In this document: piece after piece, positions 7,390 to 15,061 of the stretch
How the letters are laid out: every line of letters begins with the position of its first letter
Numbering within the stretch: the first letter of the stretch is position 1
Translations under genes and position numbers: made by a program
Origin: a virus
DNA length: 64,000 bases
IMG/VR virus record: IMGVR_UViG_3300011115_000874
Location: 96,799 to 160,798 of that record
Reading direction: 5' to 3' (one strand)
The notes under the pieces: generated by a model
Told to the model about the DNA's origin: nothing
Seen by the model: the letters and a program-made list of their open reading frames with translations, nothing else
Databases searched by the model: none

Positions 7390-9972
7390 TTAAAAAGCGA
7401 AAAATTTAGCTACGTTAGCATTTAATGGTGGGAACTCCCACTTTAAATCTTTATAAAGTTCCTTTAATTTGTTTAGTAGTAATGATTCAAAAATTTCATC
7501 TACATCAATATATGTCTTAACAAATTTTTCAATCTCATCAGGTACCTTAGCATTTGGTAATCCAATTGTATCTAACTTATAAGGATTAGCTTTTAAGTTA
7601 ATTATGAATATCTTATCACCTTCTACTACTGATTCGTATTGTTTATCTAAACGTTTGAATTTTAATAAGTCATTGTAACGAACAGCTGCTTTAGTATTAC
7701 TAGGTGCTTTCAATCTGAATGTGCTAAACATTTCACCTGCTCTAGGAGCGTTCCTATATGATGCTATTTGTTTTACACCTGTTGGTTTGCCTAATTCTCG
7801 AGGATCTAATGTCTTAACTAATTTATAGAAATCAATAATGGTTTGATCTATTTCTGTTTTAGACTTACCAAACAAAATATCTTTAATTAGTTGTTCACCA
7901 AAGCCTTTAAATCGTTTATTCATGTTAGACTTCATCAACTCAAGTCCTTTCATGTCTAGCTCTTCAACAGCAACACCTTCCTTATTAGTAATATACATTG
8001 CATATCTTCTCTTACCTGTAACTAAGATACCTTTAGCAATTACCTCTTGTTTTAATTGGAAATAATGTTTTTTAGGATTAATATTAAATACTTTCTTACA
8101 TAACTCATTTAAATAGTAGTTAGACTCATCTTGAATTTCAGTAGCCATTTTTAATATTAATTCATCTTTTTGTTCAGGTGTTGAATTAGGATACCTATGT
8201 TTTAGTAAGTCACCTAACTCAATATACATGGAGTCAGTATCACTAATACAAATAAACTGTTTATCAGTATTTAACTCAGTATTAAGTTTATTATTAGCAA
8301 ACACAATTGATTCCTGTGTAAGTCTTTGTCCGCTGTTAGTAATAGCAGCACTACAAATTAAATGTCCGTCTGTATATCTCCATCCATTCTTAGCAAATGT
8401 GCCATACATAGCGTTTTGCAAGATCTTAAATGCATGTTGGAACAAATCATATAGTTTATAATTAGCCCAATCTTCAGATTTACCTGCTGTTTTCTTTAAA
8501 CCTCTATAATGTTCTCGTTTTTCAAACCAACCTTCTAAAATCTTAGCAACTACACTTTGTTCATCAGTCCTAAACATAGCACCTGAAGCTGATAATGTGA
8601 ATTCATTATCTTCAATTATCTTAATCAGCTTGCCAATTGATATTTGAGCTGCTTGTAATGTGTAATTTTTTTTATTTAGTTTTTCAATTGTTATTACTTC
8701 ACTAGGATCTCGTTCCTTAAGTTTTTCTAAACTATGATTTTGTTCATAGGTTGGATTTAAAGTAACAATTCTACCTACTAATGTTTCAATTCCTAAATTA
8801 AGTGACTTAATGATTGAGGGATATAGTGAAGTAAAGTCTAAGTCAATTACATCAAAGTATAGACCTGGTATTGGTTCTAATAAGTAACCACCTGCATATG
8901 TTGAGTTAGTTGCCTTACGAGATGGGTTATGAGTTGTTGGTTTATTAGGTGAAATAATACCTTCACGTCGTAAGTGCTTTAATATAGCACCTTCATTCAT
9001 TACAGTGTTATAATAAATTGACTCATAAGGTATATTACAAATATGAGAAATCATAACTGTCAATTCAATAAACTTTAATTTGTCTTCTAGTTTTTCTAGA
9101 ATCTCAACGTCTCGTAAGTTATAGTCAATAAAAGTATTTAAATCATTTTTAAACAATGTATTCAAATTACCTTCATATTCAATCTTACCTAACCCAACAT
9201 ATTTGGTTCCAATGTCACCTAATTTATATGATGGTTCTTCTTTCATAATGTACTTCTTATGAAGTAACATATAATCTAGATGATTCACACCTCCAATTTT
9301 AACTTGGTTTTCACCATTAAAATCACGTGCCTCAACTCTACCTATTGGTGATAACCGGCTTACCTCGTCTGTACCTACAACTTGCGACATTCGGTAGTAT
9401 AAGTACGGTAAGTCGAAGTAAGCCGAGTTATAGCCGACTAATATGGTGGGATCTAACTCTTCATACTTAGATAAAAACTTACCTATTAATTCTCGTTCTG
9501 AGCCACAAGGTATAATAATTTTATCGTCCTGGTTCGTTTCAGGTATTTGTTTTGACTTATCAACAATAAAACATATCTTTTGTTTAGTAGTCACATCTAT
9601 CAGAGCAATAGATGTTAAGGGCATAGGAGCAGACCTAATATATTCAGGTGTTAGTGCTCCACCCATTTCAATCTCGATATCTATATAGACTATATTATGC
9701 CAAGATGGAACTACATCATCAAATTTATAATATAGTTCTCGTAACACATATAATGACTTGTCGATATCTTTTTCTAGTAGGTCAGGATCGTTTTTATCTA
9801 ATTTCTTAGTAGGTATAGCCCATCCTCCAGTTAGTACTGGTTTAGCCCCTTCTTGTTGTTCATTTACTCTTTTCCAGTAAGTAGGCTGGAATTGGAAATC
9901 CATCCAGCCTTGCTTATCGTCTCGTAAATGGTAAGTATAAGTTTGAAAGTCATAATAAATACTTTGATACAT
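7390..9972 (-). CDS. 43: DNA polymerase, family B, gp43-like
   Basis: An 860-residue replicative polymerase with proofreading. The exonuclease Exo I motif is IVYIDIEIE (D98, E100), and VGYNSAYFDLPYL gives Exo II. The polymerase motif A is DLDFTSLYPSIIKS, motif B is KILQNAMYGTFAKNG, and motif C is ISDTDSMYIE with both catalytic aspartates. The C-terminus ANVAKFFAF ends in an aromatic pair, as in T4 gp43, whose tail docks on the clamp. Length is close to T4 gp43 (898). Both active sites look intact. It is the main replicase; a second polymerase-like gene lies at 26160-27437. Confidence 0.96.
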   Translation of the reverse strand: MYQSIYYDFQTYTYHLRDDKQGWMDFQFQPTYWKRVNEQQEGAKPVLTGGWAIPTKKLDKNDPDLLEKDIDKSLYVLRELYYKFDDVVPSWHNIVYIDIEIEMGGALTPEYIRSAPMPLTSIALIDVTTKQKICFIVDKSKQIPETNQDDKIIIPCGSERELIGKFLSKYEELDPTILVGYNSAYFDLPYLYYRMSQVVGTDEVSRLSPIGRVEARDFNGENQVKIGGVNHLDYMLLHKKYIMKEEPSYKLGDIGTKYVGLGKIEYEGNLNTLFKNDLNTFIDYNLRDVEILEKLEDKLKFIELTVMISHICNIPYESIYYNTVMNEGAILKHLRREGIISPNKPTTHNPSRKATNSTYAGGYLLEPIPGLYFDVIDLDFTSLYPSIIKSLNLGIETLVGRIVTLNPTYEQNHSLEKLKERDPSEVITIEKLNKKNYTLQAAQISIGKLIKIIEDNEFTLSASGAMFRTDEQSVVAKILEGWFEKREHYRGLKKTAGKSEDWANYKLYDLFQHAFKILQNAMYGTFAKNGWRYTDGHLICSAAITNSGQRLTQESIVFANNKLNTELNTDKQFICISDTDSMYIELGDLLKHRYPNSTPEQKDELILKMATEIQDESNYYLNELCKKVFNINPKKHYFQLKQEVIAKGILVTGKRRYAMYITNKEGVAVEELDMKGLELMKSNMNKRFKGFGEQLIKDILFGKSKTEIDQTIIDFYKLVKTLDPRELGKPTGVKQIASYRNAPRAGEMFSTFRLKAPSNTKAAVRYNDLLKFKRLDKQYESVVEGDKIFIINLKANPYKLDTIGLPNAKVPDEIEKFVKTYIDVDEIFESLLLNKLKELYKDLKWEFPPLNANVAKFFAF

Positions 9973-9990
9973 AACCTTTATTTAAAAATT

Positions 9991-10329
9991 TTAAGTTATT
10001 ACTAACGTGAATACTCCTGTTCCTTTTAATCTATAATTTGTCCCAGTAATAGCTACTGATGGGGTGAATGTAATAACTGTGGTTCCAGGTTGTATAACAG
10101 CTGAAGCAACATACGGGGTTTGTATAAATCCTGATAATGCGGGGGCAGACCATGATCCATTAGCACAAGCTTGAGGAATATTAATAAATGTTCCATTATT
10201 ATCTGGTATTGTTTCTAAAGTGAAATATGATGAACCACCAGTATTAGTAAAAGTAAATGTTTTTAATCCTAATAAGTTCTCTCCAACTGTTCCTATTCCG
10301 TATAATTGTGCTGATGTATAAGATGCCAT
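9991..10329 (-). CDS. Small beta-rich, virion-like protein, 112 aa
   Basis: Function unknown. Composition is Thr/Gly/Ser-rich without charged clusters (TFTNTGGSSYFTLETIP, then NYRLKGTGVFTLVIT), like small beta-structured virion or fibre proteins and unlike its enzymatic neighbours. A late-type variant ATATTTATGATAAA lies just upstream, which fits late expression inside an early block. Inference only. Confidence 0.55.
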   Translation of the reverse strand: MASYTSAQLYGIGTVGENLLGLKTFTFTNTGGSSYFTLETIPDNNGTFINIPQACANGSWSAPALSGFIQTPYVASAVIQPGTTVITFTPSVAITGTNYRLKGTGVFTLVIT

Positions 10330-10354
10330 TATTTATTGTTTATCATAAATATGG

Positions 10355-10849
10355 TCACTTGTCTAGAAACTGTTTAAGATTAGGTCTAAAATAGTTTATT
10401 GATTTCATTACCTTACGATCTCGAGAGCGATATACTACATAGTAATCACCTTGTTTTTCATAATGGCAACGTTCACCTTGTTCTTGTTCTCTAAGACGAA
10501 CAGTGAAATTAGCTTCCTCTTCTGTCTTACAAGCTTTACTCATGTTTGAAGCTTGAACCTCAGCATACGCGGGTAAGATTTTATCTTTTAGACCATGAAG
10601 CATAGCTCCATTACCTAATGAAACATAAGTAATATCACAAAGTGCATCTAACACTTCTACAACATTTCCTGTTTCACAAGCGTGTTTATATTCCTCTAAT
10701 TCCTCTAGAATAAAATCATAAACAAACATCCATTCTTTTTTATCTGGGATAGTAGGTTCATAGTTATTTGGTTTACCCATTGTAGCGTTAAATTCCTCTA
10801 CCTCGCTAACAAATGGAACATAATTTTCTTTAGATTGAGACATGGCCAT
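10355..10849 (-). CDS. MazG/HisE-like nucleotide pyrophosphohydrolase
   Basis: A 164-residue protein with the all-alpha NTP pyrophosphatase signature: FILEELEEYKHACETGN (EExxE-like metal-binding helix, residues about 46-62), then EVLDALCDITYVSLG, where E..D of the second helix completes the metal site. The family hydrolyses nucleoside triphosphates to monophosphates; phage members may trim dNTP or alarmone pools. The C-terminal part (about residues 110-164) is extra and unassigned. The start overlaps the end of folE by 20 bases, so it belongs to the nucleotide/7-deazaguanine operon. ATG at 10849 or 10843 is possible. Confidence 0.75.
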   Translation of the reverse strand: MAMSQSKENYVPFVSEVEEFNATMGKPNNYEPTIPDKKEWMFVYDFILEELEEYKHACETGNVVEVLDALCDITYVSLGNGAMLHGLKDKILPAYAEVQASNMSKACKTEEEANFTVRLREQEQGERCHYEKQGDYYVVYRSRDRKVMKSINYFRPNLKQFLDK

Positions 10850-11525
10850 TATTTATTTTAAGTGAATCAAAAAATTCTTTACGTGCTAAATTATCGTTTT
10901 CCATAAACACACCTGATGCTTTAGTAGTAACCATTGCAGCACCTTGATGTTTAATACCTCTACAACTAACACAATTGTGAGTTGCAACTACAGTAACAAT
11001 AACACCATGATTACCTTCACAAACTTTATTTACTGCTTGATGAATTGCTGCTGTTAATTGTTCTTGGATAGCACCTCTACGACCAAAGTGTTCTACAATA
11101 CGATTTAATTTAGATAAACCAATTACTCGACCTTCAGCACCTGCAATGTAACCAATATGTACTACACCTCTAATTGTTTGGTGATGGTGTGAACACATTG
11201 AAGTTAATTGAATATTACGTTCAATAATTACCCCATCATAACCATCCGATGGGAATGAAGTAATATCAGTAAATCCATTATAGCGACCAGCCCATAGATC
11301 ATTAACATATGCTTTAGCTACACGACGAGGTGTATCAGCAGAGTTAGGATCGTTTTTCCAATCACATTTTAATGCTGTTAAGAAGTTACCAAAATGTTCA
11401 GTTGCTTCTTCAATCATTTGTTGCTTTTCTTCATCCGTTAATGGGCGATCTAAAGCTGATCCATTTGCTAGACCTGTATTCACACACTCAATGTCGTTGT
11501 GAAATTTTCTTCTATTATTTTCCAT
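10830..11525 (-). CDS. folE: GTP cyclohydrolase I (FolE)
   Basis: A 231-residue enzyme converting GTP to dihydroneopterin triphosphate, the first step towards 7-deazaguanines (and folate). The zinc and catalytic motif MCSHHHQTIRG is at about residue 110, RVIGLSKLNRIVEHFGRR follows, and the second motif is HNCVSCRGIKHQGA, with the third zinc cysteine near 188. All catalytic elements are present. With queD, queE, queC and a dpdA-like gene just upstream, its product most likely feeds DNA modification. It has its own start-proximal element TATATTAGGTTATATG, the same as gene 45. Confidence 0.96.
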   Translation of the reverse strand: MENNRRKFHNDIECVNTGLANGSALDRPLTDEEKQQMIEEATEHFGNFLTALKCDWKNDPNSADTPRRVAKAYVNDLWAGRYNGFTDITSFPSDGYDGVIIERNIQLTSMCSHHHQTIRGVVHIGYIAGAEGRVIGLSKLNRIVEHFGRRGAIQEQLTAAIHQAVNKVCEGNHGVIVTVVATHNCVSCRGIKHQGAAMVTTKASGVFMENDNLARKEFFDSLKINNGHVSI

Positions 11526-11541
11526 ATAACCTAATATATTA
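11526..11541 (-). promoter_or_regulatory. Start-proximal promoter-like element of folE
   Basis: Minus strand AATATATTAGGTTATATG to the start. It matches the element of gene 45, but without the preceding terminator hairpin, so folE may have a separate transcript within the modification cluster. Inference. Confidence 0.4.
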
Positions 11542-11549
11542 ATTTATTT

Positions 11550-12059
11550 CTAGACTGCCAAAATATATGGCAAACTCCTTTTCTTACCTAAATCATCATC
11601 CATTCCAAACCCAACTACCCATTCATCCTCAAGAACAAAACCGTAAAGTGAACCTGTAGGCATATCTACTTCATTAATATAACGTTTAATTAAAGTGACC
11701 ATTTGAACACTTGCTGGGTCAAATTGGTAGAAATGATTTGCTAATGCATTCATTGTTATTCCTGAGTCGTAAATGTCATCTATAAGATAAACATGCTTAC
11801 CAGTTACATCTACTGATTTGTCTAGTATCATATTTAGGTCACCTCGTTCTTTACCTTCATATGATCTTACTTTTACAAAATCACATTCTGGATCTAGTGA
11901 GGATAATTTTTCAACTAGTTTAGAATAAAAAACAAACCCACCATTTAGTACACATACTAAAACAATAGGAATTTTTTCTGATTTATGGCGATTTAAAATT
12001 TGTGTAGCGATAGAATCAATTCTTGATTCAATAATTCTATTTTCAAATAATACTTTCAT
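11550..12059 (-). CDS. hpt: Hypoxanthine/guanine phosphoribosyltransferase
   Basis: A 169-residue type I phosphoribosyltransferase. The PRPP-binding motif is VYLIDDIYDSGITMN at about residues 90-104, the N-terminal flexible loop region is VLNGGFVFYSKLV, and the base-site region is FVLEDEWVVGFGMDD near the C-terminus, all as in bacterial Hpt. It salvages hypoxanthine or guanine to IMP or GMP. In this cluster it could raise GTP for FolE or recycle host guanine; that link is inferred. The start overlaps the end of the thioredoxin gene by 17 bases. Confidence 0.9.
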   Translation of the reverse strand: MKVLFENRIIESRIDSIATQILNRHKSEKIPIVLVCVLNGGFVFYSKLVEKLSSLDPECDFVKVRSYEGKERGDLNMILDKSVDVTGKHVYLIDDIYDSGITMNALANHFYQFDPASVQMVTLIKRYINEVDMPTGSLYGFVLEDEWVVGFGMDDDLGKKRSLPYILAV

Positions 12060-12318
12060 GTAATTCTTTTATTGAGTGTAATCCTGGGTAATGTTTAATT
12101 TTTCCTTTATTAGATAATATTACGTGTGGGTAATAATCTACTGAAAATGCTGTTTCTAAATCTGTGTCTTCATTAATAAAAATCATTTCGAATCCAAGTT
12201 TATCAGCAATTTCCTGGATCATAGGGCGAGCTACTTTACATCCTCCACACCATTCAGCATAGAAGAATGTGACAGTATTTTTTGTTTTAAGCGCCTCAGT
12301 TAATAATTTTTTATCCAT
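12043..12318 (-). CDS. Thioredoxin-like protein, WCGGC active site
   Basis: A 91-residue thioredoxin fold. FFYAEWCGGCKVARPM carries the redox CGGC pair, and the cis-proline region is VDYYPHVILSNKG. It is short but complete. Located between queE and hpt (TAATG overlap with the queE stop), it is one of two thioredoxins in this block; the likely electron acceptor is ribonucleotide reductase encoded upstream, or an enzyme of the cluster. Confidence 0.88.
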   Translation of the reverse strand: MDKKLLTEALKTKNTVTFFYAEWCGGCKVARPMIQEIADKLGFEMIFINEDTDLETAFSVDYYPHVILSNKGKIKHYPGLHSIKELHESII

Positions 12319-13100
12319 TATACTTCTCGTTTAGTGTCAAATGCAATAATATGTTCTCTACCTGTAAAATTATAACCATTGTCTCTACAGAAATCCATCA
12401 CCATAGGATATACTCGAATTAATTCATCTCTTGTATCACCAGGAGGCATTAACCAAGTTTTACGTTTTGGAATATCCATCTCAACTCTAAATGCTTCAAT
12501 CTCAGTCCATGCTTCAGGCATTTCGATAGGATTGCAAACTGGTTTAAAATGATAGTCATAATGGTATTCTAATGTTTTTCTTATCGTTTCTTTATCCAAA
12601 CGGTGTTTATTATGTTGGTCCACCATTTTTTGGTCTGCGACTTTACCTTGCGGTGTAAGAGTCCCAATTGCAGGAACACTGTTACTGAACTTAGGACTAA
12701 GAGATATAAGGCCAATAGGGAAGTCAGTTTCAACGAAATGACTACCTTCTGTTTCAATTGTAATAAATAAGCCACGTTTTTCTGCTAAATGAGTTAATTC
12801 GTTTACTAGATCAGGATGCATTGTAGGTGAACCACCTGTTAACATCATTTCTCTAATATGAGGGTTATTGTCATAAATAGCTATAATATCATTAAATGTA
12901 TATTTTCCTTTCTCAGGATGAATACTTGTATACCAACTATCACACCACCCACCATCACCAAACCAACATCTATGAGTACATCCTGTAGTTCTAATAACTA
13001 CTGTAGGCATCCCAGCTCTACTACCTTCTGATTGTACAGCTGTATACAGCTCTACAATAGGTAATTTTTTATTATAGTCTTCTATTCTTCCTGGTTTCAT
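12318..13100 (-). CDS. queE: 7-carboxy-7-deazaguanine synthase (QueE), radical SAM
   Basis: A 260-residue radical SAM enzyme making CDG from carboxytetrahydropterin. The start PIVELYTAVQSEGSRAGMP is the QueE signature, and the cluster cysteines lie in GCTHRCWFGDGGWCDSWY at C41, C45 and C53. The spacing is CX3CX7C rather than the usual CX3CX2C, so five residues are inserted. Further motifs are MLTGGSPTMHP (the GGEP-like SAM loop, here GGSP), ITIETEGS, and LSPKFSNS (SPK). The gene overlaps queD by four bases (ATGA) and the thioredoxin by one. Confidence 0.92.
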   Translation of the reverse strand: MKPGRIEDYNKKLPIVELYTAVQSEGSRAGMPTVVIRTTGCTHRCWFGDGGWCDSWYTSIHPEKGKYTFNDIIAIYDNNPHIREMMLTGGSPTMHPDLVNELTHLAEKRGLFITIETEGSHFVETDFPIGLISLSPKFSNSVPAIGTLTPQGKVADQKMVDQHNKHRLDKETIRKTLEYHYDYHFKPVCNPIEMPEAWTEIEAFRVEMDIPKRKTWLMPPGDTRDELIRVYPMVMDFCRDNGYNFTGREHIIAFDTKREV

Positions 13101-13579
13101 ATTTCTTCGTAAATTGAGCTGTTATTATCATTTTCAAAACACTCTACTTTAATACATTTACAACGACCAGCATCTGTTTTAGCTAATACTTCATTAAAGT
13201 GTTCATACACTAAACGAGCATTACTTTCAGCACCCATCTTTTCTAAGAAATGTACTTTACATAGTCCTTCCATTTGCATTTGCTCAAACAAATCACGATA
13301 TGGATCATCTGCTTGAATTAATGTTGTATGATCCCACATATGGTCCATCCAATCCTTTAAGCCATTACCTTTAGGTGGTGTTTTAAATCCACCATAATCA
13401 ACAATCCAATTCATATCATCTAATTGTTCATCAATATTAGGTTCATTAGATGCAAACCATACTTTAAATTTTAAAGCATAACCATGTAATAGCTGGCAGT
13501 GTGAATGTGCTGCTTTATATTGTCTGATTGCTACTGAGTAGTTTTCAAATAATTTAGTTGATATATATCTTGTTGCCAT
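13097..13579 (-). CDS. queD: 6-carboxytetrahydropterin synthase-like (QueD)
   Basis: A 160-residue PTPS-family enzyme converting dihydroneopterin triphosphate to carboxytetrahydropterin. The catalytic cysteine and zinc motif is AAHSHCQLLHGYALKF near residues 24-39; the usual HGH is HGY, so one histidine zinc ligand is replaced by tyrosine. DDMNWIVDYGGF matches the D-M-x-x-D-F element, and GAESNARLVYEHF and KVECFEND fit the C-terminal half. The variant is probably an established subfamily rather than a dead copy, since neighbours are intact, but I cannot test this. It lies two bases after the thioredoxin gene. Confidence 0.88.
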   Translation of the reverse strand: MATRYISTKLFENYSVAIRQYKAAHSHCQLLHGYALKFKVWFASNEPNIDEQLDDMNWIVDYGGFKTPPKGNGLKDWMDHMWDHTTLIQADDPYRDLFEQMQMEGLCKVHFLEKMGAESNARLVYEHFNEVLAKTDAGRCKCIKVECFENDNNSSIYEEI

Positions 13580-13580
13580 A

Positions 13581-13835
13581 TTATTCTCCGTTTAACCAAT
13601 TAACAATTTGTGAGTGTGATTTTACTCCTGTAAAACGTCTTAATTCTTGTCCGTTTTCAGCTAGTACTACTGTAGGTACATTTCGTATATTAGCAACCTC
13701 TAGTATTGCTGGGTCAACATAATCAATATTTTGTTTATGGACTGGGATCTGTCTTGCAATTTCATCCATAATTGGGCCCAATGTCTGACATGGAGTGCAC
13801 CAATTTGCTGTGTAGTAGTATAATTCTTTAGGCAT
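13581..13835 (-). CDS. Thioredoxin, WCTPC active site
   Basis: An 84-residue thioredoxin/glutaredoxin-fold protein: YYTANWCTPCQTLGPIM holds the redox pair, RNVPTVVLAENG the cis-proline, and FTGVKSHSQIVNWL the last helix. Its sequence differs from the WCGGC protein at 12043-12318, so the two are not a recent duplication. It sits immediately before queD. Confidence 0.88.
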   Translation of the reverse strand: MPKELYYYTANWCTPCQTLGPIMDEIARQIPVHKQNIDYVDPAILEVANIRNVPTVVLAENGQELRRFTGVKSHSQIVNWLNGE

Positions 13836-13992
13836 TGTCTTCAGTTTCTGGATTTTGTCGTTGTAATTGTTCTTTTAGCATAGCCATAAATTTACGTTCC
13901 ATGACTAATTTATTTTTAGCAACAGTTTCATTACGCTTTGCAATACGTTTGTTGTGGGCTTTCTTACCACCTCGTTTTTTAGATGTTGGCAT
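13828..13992 (-). CDS. Small basic protein, 54 aa
   Basis: Found by translating the gap between queC and the thioredoxin gene. It starts MPTSKKRGGKKAHNKRIAKR and ends QRQNPETEDNA. The first 30 residues are strongly basic and could bind nucleic acid, and the rest is helical. The start overlaps the queC stop by 14 bases and its stop lies within the thioredoxin start, so the chain is continuous and translation is probably coupled. Similar short K/R-rich phage proteins exist but have no assigned function. Confidence 0.6.
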   Translation of the reverse strand: MPTSKKRGGKKAHNKRIAKRNETVAKNKLVMERKFMAMLKEQLQRQNPETEDNA

Positions 13993-14791
13993 TATTATGA
14001 TTATTTAAAATTGTTTTTACATGTTCTACTACTGTTTCCCAACTTACTGGGCCTGTCTCATCAGCATATTCAACTGGATCTGGTTTGCCTAGTTTCATAA
14101 ATGCTTCAACTCGTTCTACAGATGATGCTGATTTATAATCGCTGTACCAGTTAAGAAAGTAATAAATTGGTTTATATGATGTATTAGTGCGCTTATACAC
14201 TTCATTAAAGTTTAAACCAAGTTTATTTACACATTTATCTCCATCTTCTAAAATACCAAACTTATCAGTATTAAGATAAGGAGTATAATGATATACTTTT
14301 TCAGCACCCCAGTTACCTGCTTTAAATGCTTCAAAATCAGCATCTCTAAATTCTTGACGACAGTCAGGATAAATAGCATGATCACCAGCATGAATACCCA
14401 TTGCGATAGCACATTCAGTATCTTTTTGTTCAGCAATTGATAATGCGACTGCTTGAATAATAGAACTAAATATTTTATTACGATTTGGAACTACTGTTGC
14501 TTTCATATTTTCTTCAGCATAATGTCCTTCAGGTACTTCTTCACCTCCAGTTACTAAAGCTGAGTTTAGTAGTTGTGATAATCCATCTAATTTAATTACT
14601 TGATGTTTTACATTTTGTCCTTTTTGATTTATGTATGATACTAAATCTTTAGCACGCTCTAATTCTACATTATGTTTTTGTTCATAATCGAATGATAGTG
14701 CTGTAACTTCATAGCCATTGGCAAGTAGATGAAGCAATAGTGTGGAGCTATCCATTCCTCCACTTAGTGATAACACTGCTTGTTTCTTCAT
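13979..14791 (-). CDS. queC: QueC-like 7-deazaguanine nitrile/amide synthase, zinc site lost
   Basis: A 270-residue ATP pyrophosphatase of the QueC family, which converts CDG to preQ0 through the amide ADG. The PP-loop is LSLSGGMDSSTLLLHLL (residues 8-24), VVPNRNKIFSS matches VPGRN, and GIHAGDHAIYPDCRQEF matches the G-x-x-x-D-x-x-x-YPDCR block. At the C-terminus, where QueC has TCY...CGxCxxC, this protein reads TSYKP then YSDYKSA: all four zinc cysteines are replaced while spacing is kept. It may make a different product or need no zinc. I start at 14791 (TAAAATG behind the upstream stop); a reading to 14821 overlaps that gene. Confidence 0.88.
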   Translation of the reverse strand: MKKQAVLSLSGGMDSSTLLLHLLANGYEVTALSFDYEQKHNVELERAKDLVSYINQKGQNVKHQVIKLDGLSQLLNSALVTGGEEVPEGHYAEENMKATVVPNRNKIFSSIIQAVALSIAEQKDTECAIAMGIHAGDHAIYPDCRQEFRDADFEAFKAGNWGAEKVYHYTPYLNTDKFGILEDGDKCVNKLGLNFNEVYKRTNTSYKPIYYFLNWYSDYKSASSVERVEAFMKLGKPDPVEYADETGPVSWETVVEHVKTILNNHNNANI

Positions 14792-14792
14792 T

Positions 14793-15056
14793 TTAACAAT
14801 ATTTTTTATATAAATTTTCAATAATTTCTATTTCTTCATTACTCATTGAGTAAAACTTTGAAGATAATCCAATTAATTTATCATGGAATTGAGATTCCAA
14901 TAATGATGTAGTTGGTGGGATATCATAACCTTCTAATTTGGTTGTTATGGTTGTATATCCATCATCTTCTAGCCATTCGGCCATTTTTTGTTTTTCATAA
15001 GAACCCATGTTATCATAAACATCATCTAAATCTACGTCAATACTAATCCAACTCAT
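14793..15056 (-). CDS. Hypothetical acidic protein, 87 aa
   Basis: Not recognised. MSWISIDVDLDDVYDNMG is strongly acidic, followed by KQKMAEWLEDDGYTT and a C-terminal helix SNEEIEIIENLYKKYC. It lies between the dpdA-like gene and queC, with an AAATAAAAGTTATG start context, and its stop abuts the queC start. Its place suggests a link to the modification system, but nothing in the sequence shows one. Confidence 0.6.
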   Translation of the reverse strand: MSWISIDVDLDDVYDNMGSYEKQKMAEWLEDDGYTTITTKLEGYDIPPTTSLLESQFHDKLIGLSSKFYSMSNEEIEIIENLYKKYC

Positions 15057-15061
15057 AACTT

